From Brevundimonas sp. UBA5866 (GTDB taxonomy: Bacteria > Pseudomonadota > Alphaproteobacteria > Caulobacterales > Caulobacteraceae), in contig NZ_DJFS01000038.1 in the NCBI RefSeq assembly GCF_002432125.1, forward strand, positions 1 through 45,207: a DNA stretch of 45,207 nucleotides, given 5' to 3'. The notes under the pieces are model-generated. The model saw only the letters and a program-made list of their open reading frames with translations. It was not told the DNA's origin and did not search any database. Shown piece by piece: positions 1 to 8,367 of the stretch (positions are counted from its first letter, which is position 1; each line of letters opens with the position of its first letter). The translations under genes were made by a program, and so were the position numbers.

Positions 1-28
1 TTCAATGGGTCCTGAGCCTAGGCAGACA

Positions 29-534
29 TTACTCTAGCTTACTGATATCGAAGGCGGAGCCCCAGTAGGTTTCTTTCCCCCTTCCAATCTCTGTTATCGC
101 TCTGGAGAGGTCGCCATGCGCGCCTAGTGCCTCGTCCGCGAGGGCGATCATTCTTGGGTTTGGCGTGCAATAGGGCGCTACGATCGCAGGCGTGCGGCCA
201 GTTGTGCCGGCGAAGGTCTGGCTCGATCAAAGGCGATGATAAAGGCGGCGGCTGGGGAGCGGCTGACGCCTGCCCAACAGTGGATGAGCAGGGGGCCTTG
301 TGCCCGAGAACTTCGGCCAAACTCTATGATGGATTTGATGTTGTCTGGTGAGGGTTCAATCAGACCCTGGCGGGGTTCGGCTATGTCGTTGAAGCGCAGT
401 TCCAGATGATACGGGGCTAGGCGCTGAAACCCCGTGGACTCGGCCGACGGAGAGATCAGGCTGAGAATATGGCTAGGGCGGCGGGCGCGAGCGATCGCCT
501 CTACGTCATGTAGGGGGCAGACGATTATGCTCAT
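29..534 (-). pseudogene. tyrosine/dual-specificity phosphatase-like protein, frameshifted
   Basis: The open frame starts with ATG at 534, overlapping the cobS stop as ATGA, and stops after 118 residues at 178. It carries the cysteine-phosphatase P-loop HCWAGVSRS (Cys86, Arg92) and a candidate general acid Asp50, as in the predicted protein-tyrosine phosphatases common in alphaproteobacteria. Relatives are about 165-170 residues long. The missing C-terminus is present in another frame: from about 178 down to a TAA at 29-31 one reads a family-like tail (TPNPRMIALADEALG, then EIGRGKETYWG). A single-base loss near 178-183 explains this, so the gene is a recent frameshift or a sequencing error. 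Being last in the cobalamin operon, it may serve nucleotide-loop assembly, perhaps as the otherwise missing alpha-ribazole/cobalamin phosphatase; that role is inference. Confidence 0.7.
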
Positions 535-1295
535 GACAGAATGGCAGCCATCGCCAATAGGAACCCGATCTCGAAGGCTTGCTCGATGGCACCCAGGACG
601 TCACCGGTACGGCCGCCTAACAGACGCCAAGCGACACAAGCTGGAATAGCGGCCACGGCGATGCCCACGGCCACGCCTATTGCCGCCTGAAAAGGCGAGA
701 AGGGGAGCAAAGCGAACGCTCCAATAGATATAGCGATGGCCACATTCCATGCCGTCGTCCTGTCAGGCTTGCCCTCCTTGGCCATGCCCGGATCGCCGCC
801 GTAAGGCATAGCGGCCATGGCCAAAACTGCGATCGAGCGCCCCATGGCGTTAGCCGCCAACAGGCAGAACAATCCGAGCAGCGGGCTGATCGTAGCGAGC
901 ATCCCAACGCAAAGGATACGCAATGCGAGGTTCATGAAGAGAACGGACGCGCCATAGGTGCCGAGGCGACTGTCCTTCATGATTTCGAGGCGGCGGCTTC
1001 GTGTCTGTCCACCGCCGATACCGTCGGCGGTATCGGCCAATCCATCCTCATGGAAACAGCCTGTCAACGCCATGCCCGCAGCCACAGCCAGCACGGCAGC
1101 AATCCACTGGCTCCAAAGCAGGCTGGCCAGCCACAACACCCCACCTGAAAAGCCGCCGACCAGAAGCCCCACAGCAGGATAATAGCGAGCACTCTGCTGT
1201 AACCACTCGGGTTGAAAATCGTCCAGCTGGGAAGTCGGTACGCGGGTCAAAAACTGGACCGCGCAGATGAACAGCTTGATCTCTTTAGCGACCAT
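531..1295 (-). CDS. cobS: adenosylcobinamide-GDP ribazoletransferase (cobalamin synthase)
   Basis: CobS joins adenosylcobinamide-GDP to alpha-ribazole (or its phosphate) in the inner membrane, the last major step of B12 assembly. The protein has the family signature FHEDGLADTADG and several hydrophobic membrane segments. About 254 residues is normal for the family. The start at 1295 (MVAKEIKLF) is chosen because this ATG overlaps the cobT stop as ATGA; a longer open frame to 1349 would run back into cobT. It sits directly after cobT, which makes its co-substrate, and overlaps the phosphatase-like gene downstream by ATGA. Confidence 0.95.
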   Translation of the reverse strand: MVAKEIKLFICAVQFLTRVPTSQLDDFQPEWLQQSARYYPAVGLLVGGFSGGVLWLASLLWSQWIAAVLAVAAGMALTGCFHEDGLADTADGIGGGQTRSRRLEIMKDSRLGTYGASVLFMNLALRILCVGMLATISPLLGLFCLLAANAMGRSIAVLAMAAMPYGGDPGMAKEGKPDRTTAWNVAIAISIGAFALLPFSPFQAAIGVAVGIAVAAIPACVAWRLLGGRTGDVLGAIEQAFEIGFLLAMAAILS

Positions 1296-2332
1296 CAGAC
1301 GGCACCCAACACTTCGGCAAGGGTGGCGACGTCGGTTGTGATGGCGCACGCGCTCTTGATGATCGGTACAGCGAGCAGGGCACCTGTGCCTTCACCAAGG
1401 CGCATATCTAGATCCAGTAATGGCCGTACGCTGAGCGCGTCAGTGATAGCCTTGTAGCCAGGCTCCGCAGAGGTGTGGGTGAAGATGCAGAAGTCCTGCG
1501 CTTGAGGTGCCAATCGGATCGCTAGAAGAGCCGCTGACGAACAGATGAAGCCATCAATAAGTACCGGCACTCGGCGCTTGGCGCATTCAAGAATAGCGCC
1601 CGCCATCTGGCCAATCTCGAAACCGCCGTATTCGACTAGAACGTCTATTGGGGCCGATGCATTACTGCGATCGGCTGCCTTTGCGAGTACGGCTCGCTTG
1701 GTGGCTAAGCCTTCGGATGTATGACCAGCGCCCGGGCCGATGCATCGGTCTAGCTCTTCGCACGTCAGGCGATGAACGAGCAGCGCTGCCGAGGAACTGT
1801 TGCCGATGCCCATCTCGCCCAAGGCGATGATGTCGGCTCCTTTTTCAATGTACTCGCCAGCGACTTGAGCGCCATAATTCAGTGCCAGCTGCGCCTGTTG
1901 GAGCGACATGGCGGGATCCAATGATGCGTCATGGGTGCCTAAACCCACCTTGCGATGTATCAGGCCTTCACGGTCTGTCAGGTCAGCTGCGACACCTGCA
2001 TCGACCACATGGACGCTAGCGCCCACCACCTTGGCAATGGCGTTGGCGGAAGCTCGTCCTGCCAGAAGGCCGTCCACCATTGAGACCGTCACACTGGCGG
2101 GAAATGCGGCCACTCCCGAACGGGTGAGGCCGTGGTCGCCTGCGAAGACGATGAGTGCTGGATCGTTGATTTTGGGTCGGCTGCATTGCTGCATCAGCCC
2201 GATGCGCACCGCTAGCTCTTCCAGCCGTCCTAGAGACTTCGGTGGCTTGGCCTTTCCATCAAGGCAGGCATCGATCTCTGGCCTGATTGACTGAGAGAGG
2301 GCAGGGAAGTCGAGTAGGTGTGAGATCGTCAT
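1295..2332 (-). CDS. cobT: nicotinate-nucleotide--dimethylbenzimidazole phosphoribosyltransferase
   Basis: CobT activates the lower-ligand base by transferring phosphoribose from nicotinate mononucleotide, giving alpha-ribazole 5'-phosphate. The 345-residue sequence has the family blocks GDHGLTRSGVAAFP, GEMGIGNSSSAALL and EYGGFEIGQMAGAIL, and is the usual length. It starts with an ATG overlapping the cobQ stop as ATGA and ends overlapping cobS. No bluB (dimethylbenzimidazole synthesis) is visible here, so the base must be made elsewhere or scavenged. Confidence 0.95.
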   Translation of the reverse strand: MTISHLLDFPALSQSIRPEIDACLDGKAKPPKSLGRLEELAVRIGLMQQCSRPKINDPALIVFAGDHGLTRSGVAAFPASVTVSMVDGLLAGRASANAIAKVVGASVHVVDAGVAADLTDREGLIHRKVGLGTHDASLDPAMSLQQAQLALNYGAQVAGEYIEKGADIIALGEMGIGNSSSAALLVHRLTCEELDRCIGPGAGHTSEGLATKRAVLAKAADRSNASAPIDVLVEYGGFEIGQMAGAILECAKRRVPVLIDGFICSSAALLAIRLAPQAQDFCIFTHTSAEPGYKAITDALSVRPLLDLDMRLGEGTGALLAVPIIKSACAITTDVATLAEVLGAV

Positions 2333-3804
2333 TTACGGCAAGCCAGTTGGTACAGATGATCGAGGTCGAGGTGTTGTTCGAGCGTGGCGGCTATGGCGTC
2401 GAGTGCGGCATCAACCACGGCGGTATGGTCAGGAGCGGGGGGTATTGTCCGAGTTAGGCCCAGTATGCCTGCGCGGGCTTTGGAGCTATCGAACACGCCG
2501 TGAATGTAGAGCCCGTGGACAAGGCCGTTAAGCGATGTTGCACCGTGAGGTTTGCCATCAATCAGGGCGACGGGCCTCTCTGTGTCGGCACCGAACGTCT
2601 GGCCTACGTGGATTTCATAGCCCGTGAAGTCTGAGCCACAGGCGGTGATCTGGCCTTTGACCTGTTTCAGCGTTTTCGAGGGATGCAGTGTGGTCTCGAC
2701 GTCGAGCAAGCCCAAGCCGCGACACGAGCCAATTTCGCCTTCTAAGCCGTGCCGATCATGGATGTGACGGCCCAGCAACTGATAGCCCCCGCAGATGCCA
2801 AGCACTCGCTTGTTGCGGCGGACGTGGGAAAGGATGTCGATGTCCCAACCCTGCTGCTTGAGGAACGCCGTGTCCGCAATGGTCGCCTTAGTGCCTGGCA
2901 GAATGATCCAGTCGCTATCTGCAGGAATGGTTTGCCCCGGCGGTATAAACTGCAGGTCAAAATGCGGATCGGCTACCACGGGATCGAAGTCATCGAAGTT
3001 AGCGATGCGCGACAACATAGGGACAGCGATGCGGACCTGTCCCTCAGGTTGAGTTGCCGAGGGTGTTTGTAGAACAACCGCGTCTTCGGCGGGCAGTCGG
3101 CAAGCCTCAGTGAGCCATGGCACCATGCCCAGATCGTGCCATCCGGTCAGTTCCGCGATTTGCTCGCGACCACGATCAAATAAGCACGGATCGCCGCGGA
3201 ACTTATTGATGATGAAGCCTTGGATCATGGCCGCGTCGTTAGGATCAAGGACCAACTTTGCGCCGGCGAGAGCGGCGATGACATGGCCACGGTCAATGTC
3301 GCCTACGAGGACAACAGGGACGTTGGCCGCACGGGCAAACCCCATATTGGCGATGTCACCTTCGCGCAGATTGATCTCGGCGGGGCTGCCCGCGCCTTCT
3401 ACGATGACGAGGTCGGATTCTGAGCGCAGGCACTCGAAACTTTCCAATACGACATCCAGCAAGGCAGCTTTTCGCTGCTGGTATCCGTGAGCCTTCCAGT
3501 GCCCCTCGACCTGACCTCTGACCACCAGTTGAGCGCCGGTGTCGCTTTGGGGTTTGAGAAGGACAGGGTTCATATGAACTGTCGGAGGGGTCCGGCACGC
3601 GATGGCCTGAAGAGCCTGCGCCCGCCCGATTTCGCCTGTCAGTCCGTTTTCATCCGGATGGGTAACAGCGGCATTGTTCGACATATTTTGCGGCTTAAAC
3701 GGGCGCACCGTAAGGCCGCGATTGGTGAAGGCGCGGCATAGCCCCGCCACCAGCACGGACTTGCCGACATCCGATCCGCAGCCCTGGATCATCAGAGCCG
3801 CCAT
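2329..3804 (-). CDS. cobQ: cobyric acid synthase, glutamine-hydrolysing
   Basis: CobQ/CbiP amidates adenosylcobyrinic acid a,c-diamide at four carboxylates using ATP and glutamine. The N-terminal half is a dethiobiotin-synthetase-like P-loop domain (QGCGSDVGKS near residues 7-16, then FKPQNMSNN). The C-terminal half is a class I glutaminase domain with the nucleophile motif LGICGGYQLLG and a later LYIHGVF block. Its 491 residues are typical. The start at 3804 overlaps cbiB by 13 bases and has an AGGTG upstream; an internal ATG at 3792, overlapping the cbiB stop, is an alternative. Presence of CobQ means the locus can enter the pathway at cobyrinic acid a,c-diamide. Confidence 0.95.
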   Translation of the reverse strand: MAALMIQGCGSDVGKSVLVAGLCRAFTNRGLTVRPFKPQNMSNNAAVTHPDENGLTGEIGRAQALQAIACRTPPTVHMNPVLLKPQSDTGAQLVVRGQVEGHWKAHGYQQRKAALLDVVLESFECLRSESDLVIVEGAGSPAEINLREGDIANMGFARAANVPVVLVGDIDRGHVIAALAGAKLVLDPNDAAMIQGFIINKFRGDPCLFDRGREQIAELTGWHDLGMVPWLTEACRLPAEDAVVLQTPSATQPEGQVRIAVPMLSRIANFDDFDPVVADPHFDLQFIPPGQTIPADSDWIILPGTKATIADTAFLKQQGWDIDILSHVRRNKRVLGICGGYQLLGRHIHDRHGLEGEIGSCRGLGLLDVETTLHPSKTLKQVKGQITACGSDFTGYEIHVGQTFGADTERPVALIDGKPHGATSLNGLVHGLYIHGVFDSSKARAGILGLTRTIPPAPDHTAVVDAALDAIAATLEQHLDLDHLYQLACRK

Positions 3805-4751
3805 AGAGCACCTGCGAGGACCAAGATGATGGTGAGCAAGCCGAGGGCGAGAAGGTAGATGACCGCGCCGTTTTTCACGTCCATTGCCGTAGGAGCCGGT
3901 CCATCACCAAAGCTCGGGCGCTCGCAAAGGACGCCGTCGTAATGGACTGCTCCACCCAGTCGAACTCCCAAGGCTCCGGCCATGGCGGCCTCTGGCCAGC
4001 CCGCATTTGGAGATGCGTGTTTGGCGGCGTCTTTCAGCATGACACGCAGGGCCTGTGACGCAGTTCCTCGGGCGGCACACGCCATTACGATCAACAGGCC
4101 AGCGATACGGGCCGGTATCCAGTTGGCGATGTCATCGGTTTTCGCCGCGGCCCAGCCGAAGGCGCGCCATCTAGGCTCCATGTGGCCGATCATGCTGTCC
4201 GCTGTGTTGATGGCCTTATAGGCAAACAGTCCGGGCAGACCCCCGATGGCGAACCAGAACACGGGGGCAACGACGCCATCGTTGAAGCTTTCAGCCAGAC
4301 TTTCCAAAGCTGCAGCCGAGATGTCTGAGGCGTTCATGGTCGCGGTATCGCGGCCAACAATCATGGACACGGCGTGCTTGGCAGCTTCCAAATCGTTTTC
4401 CGAGAGCGGGTGCTGAATGGCGACGAAGTGCTGATGCAGACTGCCCGCAGCCAGACCAAATATTCCAAGAAGGGCGCATAGGTAGGGCGCGATGTCGGGC
4501 AGCCATGCCGTTAGCCCGCACTTGACAACAAGCCCGACCACAGCAGCTGAAACTGCCACAACCAGCAAGGCCAATACCCCGCGCCATCGCTTGGTGCGTT
4601 CAGGCACTGGATTTAGGTTCCAGCGCCGATCCAGCGCCCCGATCAAAGCGCCCAGTGCAACAACCGGATGCGGTATTCGGCCGGGCCAGCGGATGAAGAA
4701 CTCCAGCCAGAGCGCACCTGCTACCAACCAAAGCCAAGGGAGGTCATGCAC
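3792..4751 (-). CDS. cbiB: adenosylcobinamide-phosphate synthase, membrane protein
   Basis: CbiB (CobD in Pseudomonas nomenclature) attaches (R)-1-aminopropan-2-ol phosphate to adenosylcobyric acid. The aminopropanol phosphate comes from CobC, encoded in the same operon. The sequence contains family blocks such as RIPHPVVALGALIGALDRRWN, DGVVAPVFWFAIGG and NAGWPEAAMAGALGVRLGG, with several membrane segments. I place the start at GTG 4751 (reading VHDLPWLWL), overlapping the stop of the upstream ATPase gene; an upstream in-frame start at 4778 would overlap that gene by 35 bases and add residues unlike the family. The start is the uncertain part. Confidence 0.92.
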   Translation of the reverse strand: MHDLPWLWLVAGALWLEFFIRWPGRIPHPVVALGALIGALDRRWNLNPVPERTKRWRGVLALLVVAVSAAVVGLVVKCGLTAWLPDIAPYLCALLGIFGLAAGSLHQHFVAIQHPLSENDLEAAKHAVSMIVGRDTATMNASDISAAALESLAESFNDGVVAPVFWFAIGGLPGLFAYKAINTADSMIGHMEPRWRAFGWAAAKTDDIANWIPARIAGLLIVMACAARGTASQALRVMLKDAAKHASPNAGWPEAAMAGALGVRLGGAVHYDGVLCERPSFGDGPAPTAMDVKNGAVIYLLALGLLTIILVLAGALWRL

Positions 4752-5517
4752 GAGCCAGGGTCTCCAGCACGTAGCCATTGTTGCTCTTCAATAAAGCAGT
4801 GCTGATCCCGTAAGCCTGTTCAAGGAACTCGGAAGCCAAGACCTTGCTAGGCACGTCGTCGGCCAGCACCTTTGCATCACTCAGCAGAATGACCCGATCC
4901 GCGGCCTTTAGAGCTAGAGTGAGATCGTGCAGCGTCAGGATGACGCCACGCCCGTCCTTATGAGCAAGCTCTCGGAACAGGGCTACGACGTCGAGGCAGT
5001 GACCCGGATCAAGCCCCGCCAAAGGCTCGTCGGCAAGCAACCATTGGGGATCTGTCGCCAAGGCTCTTGCCAACAGAAGCCGCGCCCGCTCGCCGCCTGA
5101 CAGGGTGGAAACGGGGCGGTTGGCAAACTCTGATGTAGAGGTGCGTACCAACGCGTCACGGACAGCAGCGGCATCCTTAACCGTCCGTCCCCACGGTCCG
5201 CAGTGAGGCGTGCGGCCCAAGCCCACGAGGGTTTCGCCATCAATCTCCCAAGCCAGTTCCGAATATTGGGGAAGGTAGGCGATGCGTTTGGCACGCTCTT
5301 GTGGCTTCAGGTCCAGTAGGGGCGTGGCATCGAGGTGGACCTTGCCCAGATCGGGGCGACGTAGTCCGGCCAAACAATCGAGCAGGGTGGATTTACCCGC
5401 ACCATTCGGACCAATGATGGCGGTGACCTGTCCGCGCTGAAGCGAGAGACTGATTTGTTCAAGCACCAGCCGCGAACCGAAAGTGACAGAGAGGTCTAAC
5501 GTCTGGATCTGGCTCAT
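4744..5517 (-). CDS. btuD: ABC transporter ATP-binding protein, vitamin B12 import
   Basis: This is the ATPase of a BtuCD-F-type importer, a 257-residue cytoplasmic protein of the FecE/BtuD class. Visible motifs are Walker A GPNGAGKST (about residues 36-44), the signature LSGGERARLLLARAL, and Walker B with LLADEPLAGLDPGH. It lies directly downstream of btuC with an ATGA overlap. Sequence alone cannot separate B12 from siderophore or haem ATPases of this family; the substrate is inferred from the riboswitch-led operon containing btuB, btuF and cob genes. Confidence 0.88.
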   Translation of the reverse strand: MSQIQTLDLSVTFGSRLVLEQISLSLQRGQVTAIIGPNGAGKSTLLDCLAGLRRPDLGKVHLDATPLLDLKPQERAKRIAYLPQYSELAWEIDGETLVGLGRTPHCGPWGRTVKDAAAVRDALVRTSTSEFANRPVSTLSGGERARLLLARALATDPQWLLADEPLAGLDPGHCLDVVALFRELAHKDGRGVILTLHDLTLALKAADRVILLSDAKVLADDVPSKVLASEFLEQAYGISTALLKSNNGYVLETLARA

Positions 5518-6506
5518 ACGATTTTCCGGCGCATGGAGATGAGGAGAGCGAGGAAGAAGGGGCCACCCAATGCCGCCATTGCCACGCCCAGCTTCACTTC
5601 GTTAGGAGCAGGCGTCAGTCTGACGAGAATATCGGCGGCCAGAGTGAGCGCCGCACCGCCGATCGCAGACGGGATAAGCAGCGCGCCGGGTTTGGACTTC
5701 ACAAAAGGACGCAGCAGGTGCGGGGTAATCAGTCCAACAAAGCCGATGACGCCTGTGACGGCCACGGCTGATCCAATGGCGAGTGCAGCCCCAACGACGA
5801 GGGCAAGCCGCGTAGCGCCGAGGTTGACCCCCAGCCCCTTGGCACCGGCCTCGCCGAGCGTCAGAGCATCAAGAGCGCGTCCCTGTGGCGAGAGCAGGAT
5901 CAGCCCGAGGATCATGCCGGGTGCCGCAATCTTCAGATCATCAAGGCTGCGATCCGCCAAGGAGCCCATGAGCCAATTGATGATCTCGTTCACGGCCCAC
6001 GGATTGGGTGCGAGGTTGAGTGCGAGAGCTACGCCAGCGCCCGCCACGGTCTGTATTACCACACCGGCCAGAATGAAGGTCACGATGCTGCTCGTTGAGC
6101 CAGCGAGCGCCAGCAGTACAGCCACGCCAAGGGCAGCCCCCGCCATGGCCATCATCGGCAGCACCCACGGCTGACCACCAAAGCTGCCCATATAGAAAGT
6201 CGTGACCGCCCCCAGCGCAGCCATGCTTGAGACACCCAGCATACCGGGGTCGGCAAGCGGATTTCGCGTATAGCCCTGCATGGCGGCACCGCCCAAGCCC
6301 AGCACGGCACCAACCATGATGGCCAGGATGGTGCGAGGGAGCCGCAGCTCCACCAAGATGGCCCATGACGGGTCGCCGGGACTGGCGAACCATTCATGCA
6401 GAGGAACCCACACCTTGCCGGCGCAAAGGCTGCCCAAACAGAGCAGGGCCACCAAGGCAAAGAGCCCACCGCAGAGCACGGCAGGATGGATAGACGCTGA
6501 CTTCAT
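5514..6506 (-). CDS. btuC: ABC transporter permease, vitamin B12 import
   Basis: An FecCD/BtuC-family inner-membrane permease with many hydrophobic helices and hallmark segments LRLPRTILAIMVGAVLGLGG, MQGYTRNPLADPGMLG and GLITPHLLRPF. The start at 6506 (MKSASIHPAV) overlaps the btuF stop as ATGA and gives about 330 residues, the usual size. A longer open frame up to 6752 only adds 82 residues of out-of-frame btuF sequence and is rejected. It works with the ATPase downstream and the binding protein upstream. Confidence 0.92.
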   Translation of the reverse strand: MKSASIHPAVLCGGLFALVALLCLGSLCAGKVWVPLHEWFASPGDPSWAILVELRLPRTILAIMVGAVLGLGGAAMQGYTRNPLADPGMLGVSSMAALGAVTTFYMGSFGGQPWVLPMMAMAGAALGVAVLLALAGSTSSIVTFILAGVVIQTVAGAGVALALNLAPNPWAVNEIINWLMGSLADRSLDDLKIAAPGMILGLILLSPQGRALDALTLGEAGAKGLGVNLGATRLALVVGAALAIGSAVAVTGVIGFVGLITPHLLRPFVKSKPGALLIPSAIGGAALTLAADILVRLTPAPNEVKLGVAMAALGGPFFLALLISMRRKIV

Positions 6507-7354
6507 TGAAGGGCCTCCAGCGCCTGCTGTCGGGCGCGGACAAGTGCGGCTGCGGTGTCGATCAGTACGGGCCCGCCGCAGTAGAGCAGTTTTTCGGGGA
6601 ATTCCGTCTGCACCATCCTGTGCGAGATCGATCGCAGGGCGGGGTGGAGCATGATCCGTTCCGCCCACGACCTCGCGCCCTGTGATCCGACTCCGCTCAA
6701 AAGGACTTCGGGCGGATTGGAGATGATCTGTTCCAGAGCCAGATTTCCCCATTTCCCGACACCATAGCGACCGGCGACATTGTCAAAGCCTGCGATCTCC
6801 ATCATCTCGGACATCAGGGTGCCTTGGCCTGCAGCGAAGCCGTTGGGTTGGAACACGACGGCTTTCAGCCGCCGCGCATTGGGACCAACCCGACTAAGCT
6901 CGATGTGGCGGTTGATTTCGCTTCTCAGAGCAGAGGCGCGCTCTGCATGACCCGATAGTGCGCCAATGCGATCGACCTGCTCGAGACTTTCCTCAATGGT
7001 CTGAGGGACGCCAAACAACTCGACAGGTATCCCCAGACGCGCCAAGGCGTTTCGCGTGGCGCGTGAGCTGTGCTGACTGCTCAGCACCAGATCGGGGCGA
7101 AGTGACACGATCTCTTCTGCCGTTTCGTGTGTGATCGGCAGGGTCTGGGCGAGCGGATAGATGTTCGATTGCTGCCGAATGCGCGAATAATGGCTGATGG
7201 CAGCAATCTGATGCCTAGGGGCCAGCCGAACCAGAATGGCGTCCAAGCAGGGGTTAAGTGACACAATGCGGCGCGGCGCCGTGACCGTAGCCGACGCAGG
7301 CCAGGCTATGCTGGCCATGCCAGCAACGAGCATACCGCGTCGGCTAACAGTCAT
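6503..7354 (-). CDS. btuF: periplasmic corrinoid-binding protein of the ABC importer
   Basis: A BtuF/FhuD-type helical-backbone binding protein (PF01497 type) that would deliver corrinoid to BtuCD. The mature part begins with PRRIVSLNPCLDAILVRL and continues with RPDLVLSSQ and GNLALEQIISNPPEVLL, typical of the family. The start at 7354 (MTVSRRGMLVAGM) overlaps the cobC stop as ATGA. It yields a signal peptide with an SRRGML twin-arginine-like motif and a WPASA cleavage region, suggesting Tat export. An earlier start at 7468 would put the signal peptide internally. Length is about 283 residues. Confidence 0.9.
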   Translation of the reverse strand: MTVSRRGMLVAGMASIAWPASATVTAPRRIVSLNPCLDAILVRLAPRHQIAAISHYSRIRQQSNIYPLAQTLPITHETAEEIVSLRPDLVLSSQHSSRATRNALARLGIPVELFGVPQTIEESLEQVDRIGALSGHAERASALRSEINRHIELSRVGPNARRLKAVVFQPNGFAAGQGTLMSEMMEIAGFDNVAGRYGVGKWGNLALEQIISNPPEVLLSGVGSQGARSWAERIMLHPALRSISHRMVQTEFPEKLLYCGGPVLIDTAAALVRARQQALEALQ

Positions 7355-8361
7355 AGCCCTGCCTCCAAAGCACGCTGGACACGCAGGAAATCTTCGGGGT
7401 GGGGCAGACCAAAGCGCAACACGTTCGGTGTATGATCGAATGGTCGCGTCAGGATACCGCGCCGGCATAAATGCCAGAACCAGTCATGGGCTCTGTCGTG
7501 TCGGGCCAACCTGAACAGACAGGTGCCACCTTTGACCTCGAAGCCAGCACTGGTCAGGACTTCATCCAGCCGTGCCGCTTGCCCTTGCAGCAATGCGAGG
7601 GTCGTTTCGCTCCAAGCTATATCGGCATAGGCCTGCCTGCCCATGGCGATGGCATCCGCACAGACGGGCCAATCGCCCGTAAGAGCCCTAAACGAAGCTT
7701 TGAAGCTCGGTGAGGCAATCGCAAAACCCAGCCTGACACCTGCCAGACCGAAGAATTTGCCGAACGATCGAAGGACAATGAGCCGGTCCGATACCACATC
7801 CGTCATGGTGTTTTCCGGCGCGCATTCGCCGAATGACTCGTCGATAACCAGCCAGCGGCCTTTGGCTTCTCGCTTACGTAGAATGCGCGTCAGCTCAGCC
7901 TTTGTGTAAGTGTATCCATCGGGGTTGTTAGGGTTGACGATCACCAGAACATCCGCCCCCGAGCCTTCCGCTTGGTGCTGGCCTATCGTCATGGGAGCGA
8001 GAAAGGCGGCTTGCCATGCCTCGGCATGGGCCCCGTAGGTCGGGCCGACAATATCGACTGTGACCCTACCCAAAAGTACGGGTAGAAGCCGAATAACCGT
8101 CTCGGCTCCGGCAGCGGCTGCGACCCTTTCGGGCTTTGCGTGAAAATACCGTGCAGCGGTGTCCTCTAACGCGGCAAGTTCCAATGGGTCCGGCAATCGG
8201 CCACGTTCAGCCATACTGGCGGGTCGAGCCGGATAGGGCACCGGATTGATGCCCGTAGACAGATCAAGCCAAGGTTCGGTCACCTCGGGATGGGCGTAAG
8301 AGGCGGCCCGAAGGCCGCCTCCATGCCGTATCGCCTCTTTATGCGGGCGCACGGAAAGCAT
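7351..8361 (-). CDS. cobC: threonine-phosphate decarboxylase, PLP-dependent
   Basis: A fold-type I aminotransferase homologue that decarboxylates L-threonine O-3-phosphate to (R)-1-aminopropan-2-ol phosphate, the linker CbiB adds to cobyric acid. It is called CobC in Pseudomonas and CobD in Salmonella. Recognisable blocks are HGGGL near residue 13, DLSTGINP (33-40), NPNNPDG (143-149) and SFGKFFGLAGVRLGF with the expected PLP lysine at Lys202. Its 336 residues are normal. It begins 6 bases after the btuB stop and ends overlapping btuF. Confidence 0.92.
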   Translation of the reverse strand: MLSVRPHKEAIRHGGGLRAASYAHPEVTEPWLDLSTGINPVPYPARPASMAERGRLPDPLELAALEDTAARYFHAKPERVAAAAGAETVIRLLPVLLGRVTVDIVGPTYGAHAEAWQAAFLAPMTIGQHQAEGSGADVLVIVNPNNPDGYTYTKAELTRILRKREAKGRWLVIDESFGECAPENTMTDVVSDRLIVLRSFGKFFGLAGVRLGFAIASPSFKASFRALTGDWPVCADAIAMGRQAYADIAWSETTLALLQGQAARLDEVLTSAGFEVKGGTCLFRLARHDRAHDWFWHLCRRGILTRPFDHTPNVLRFGLPHPEDFLRVQRALEAGL

Positions 8362-8367
8362 GACGCA

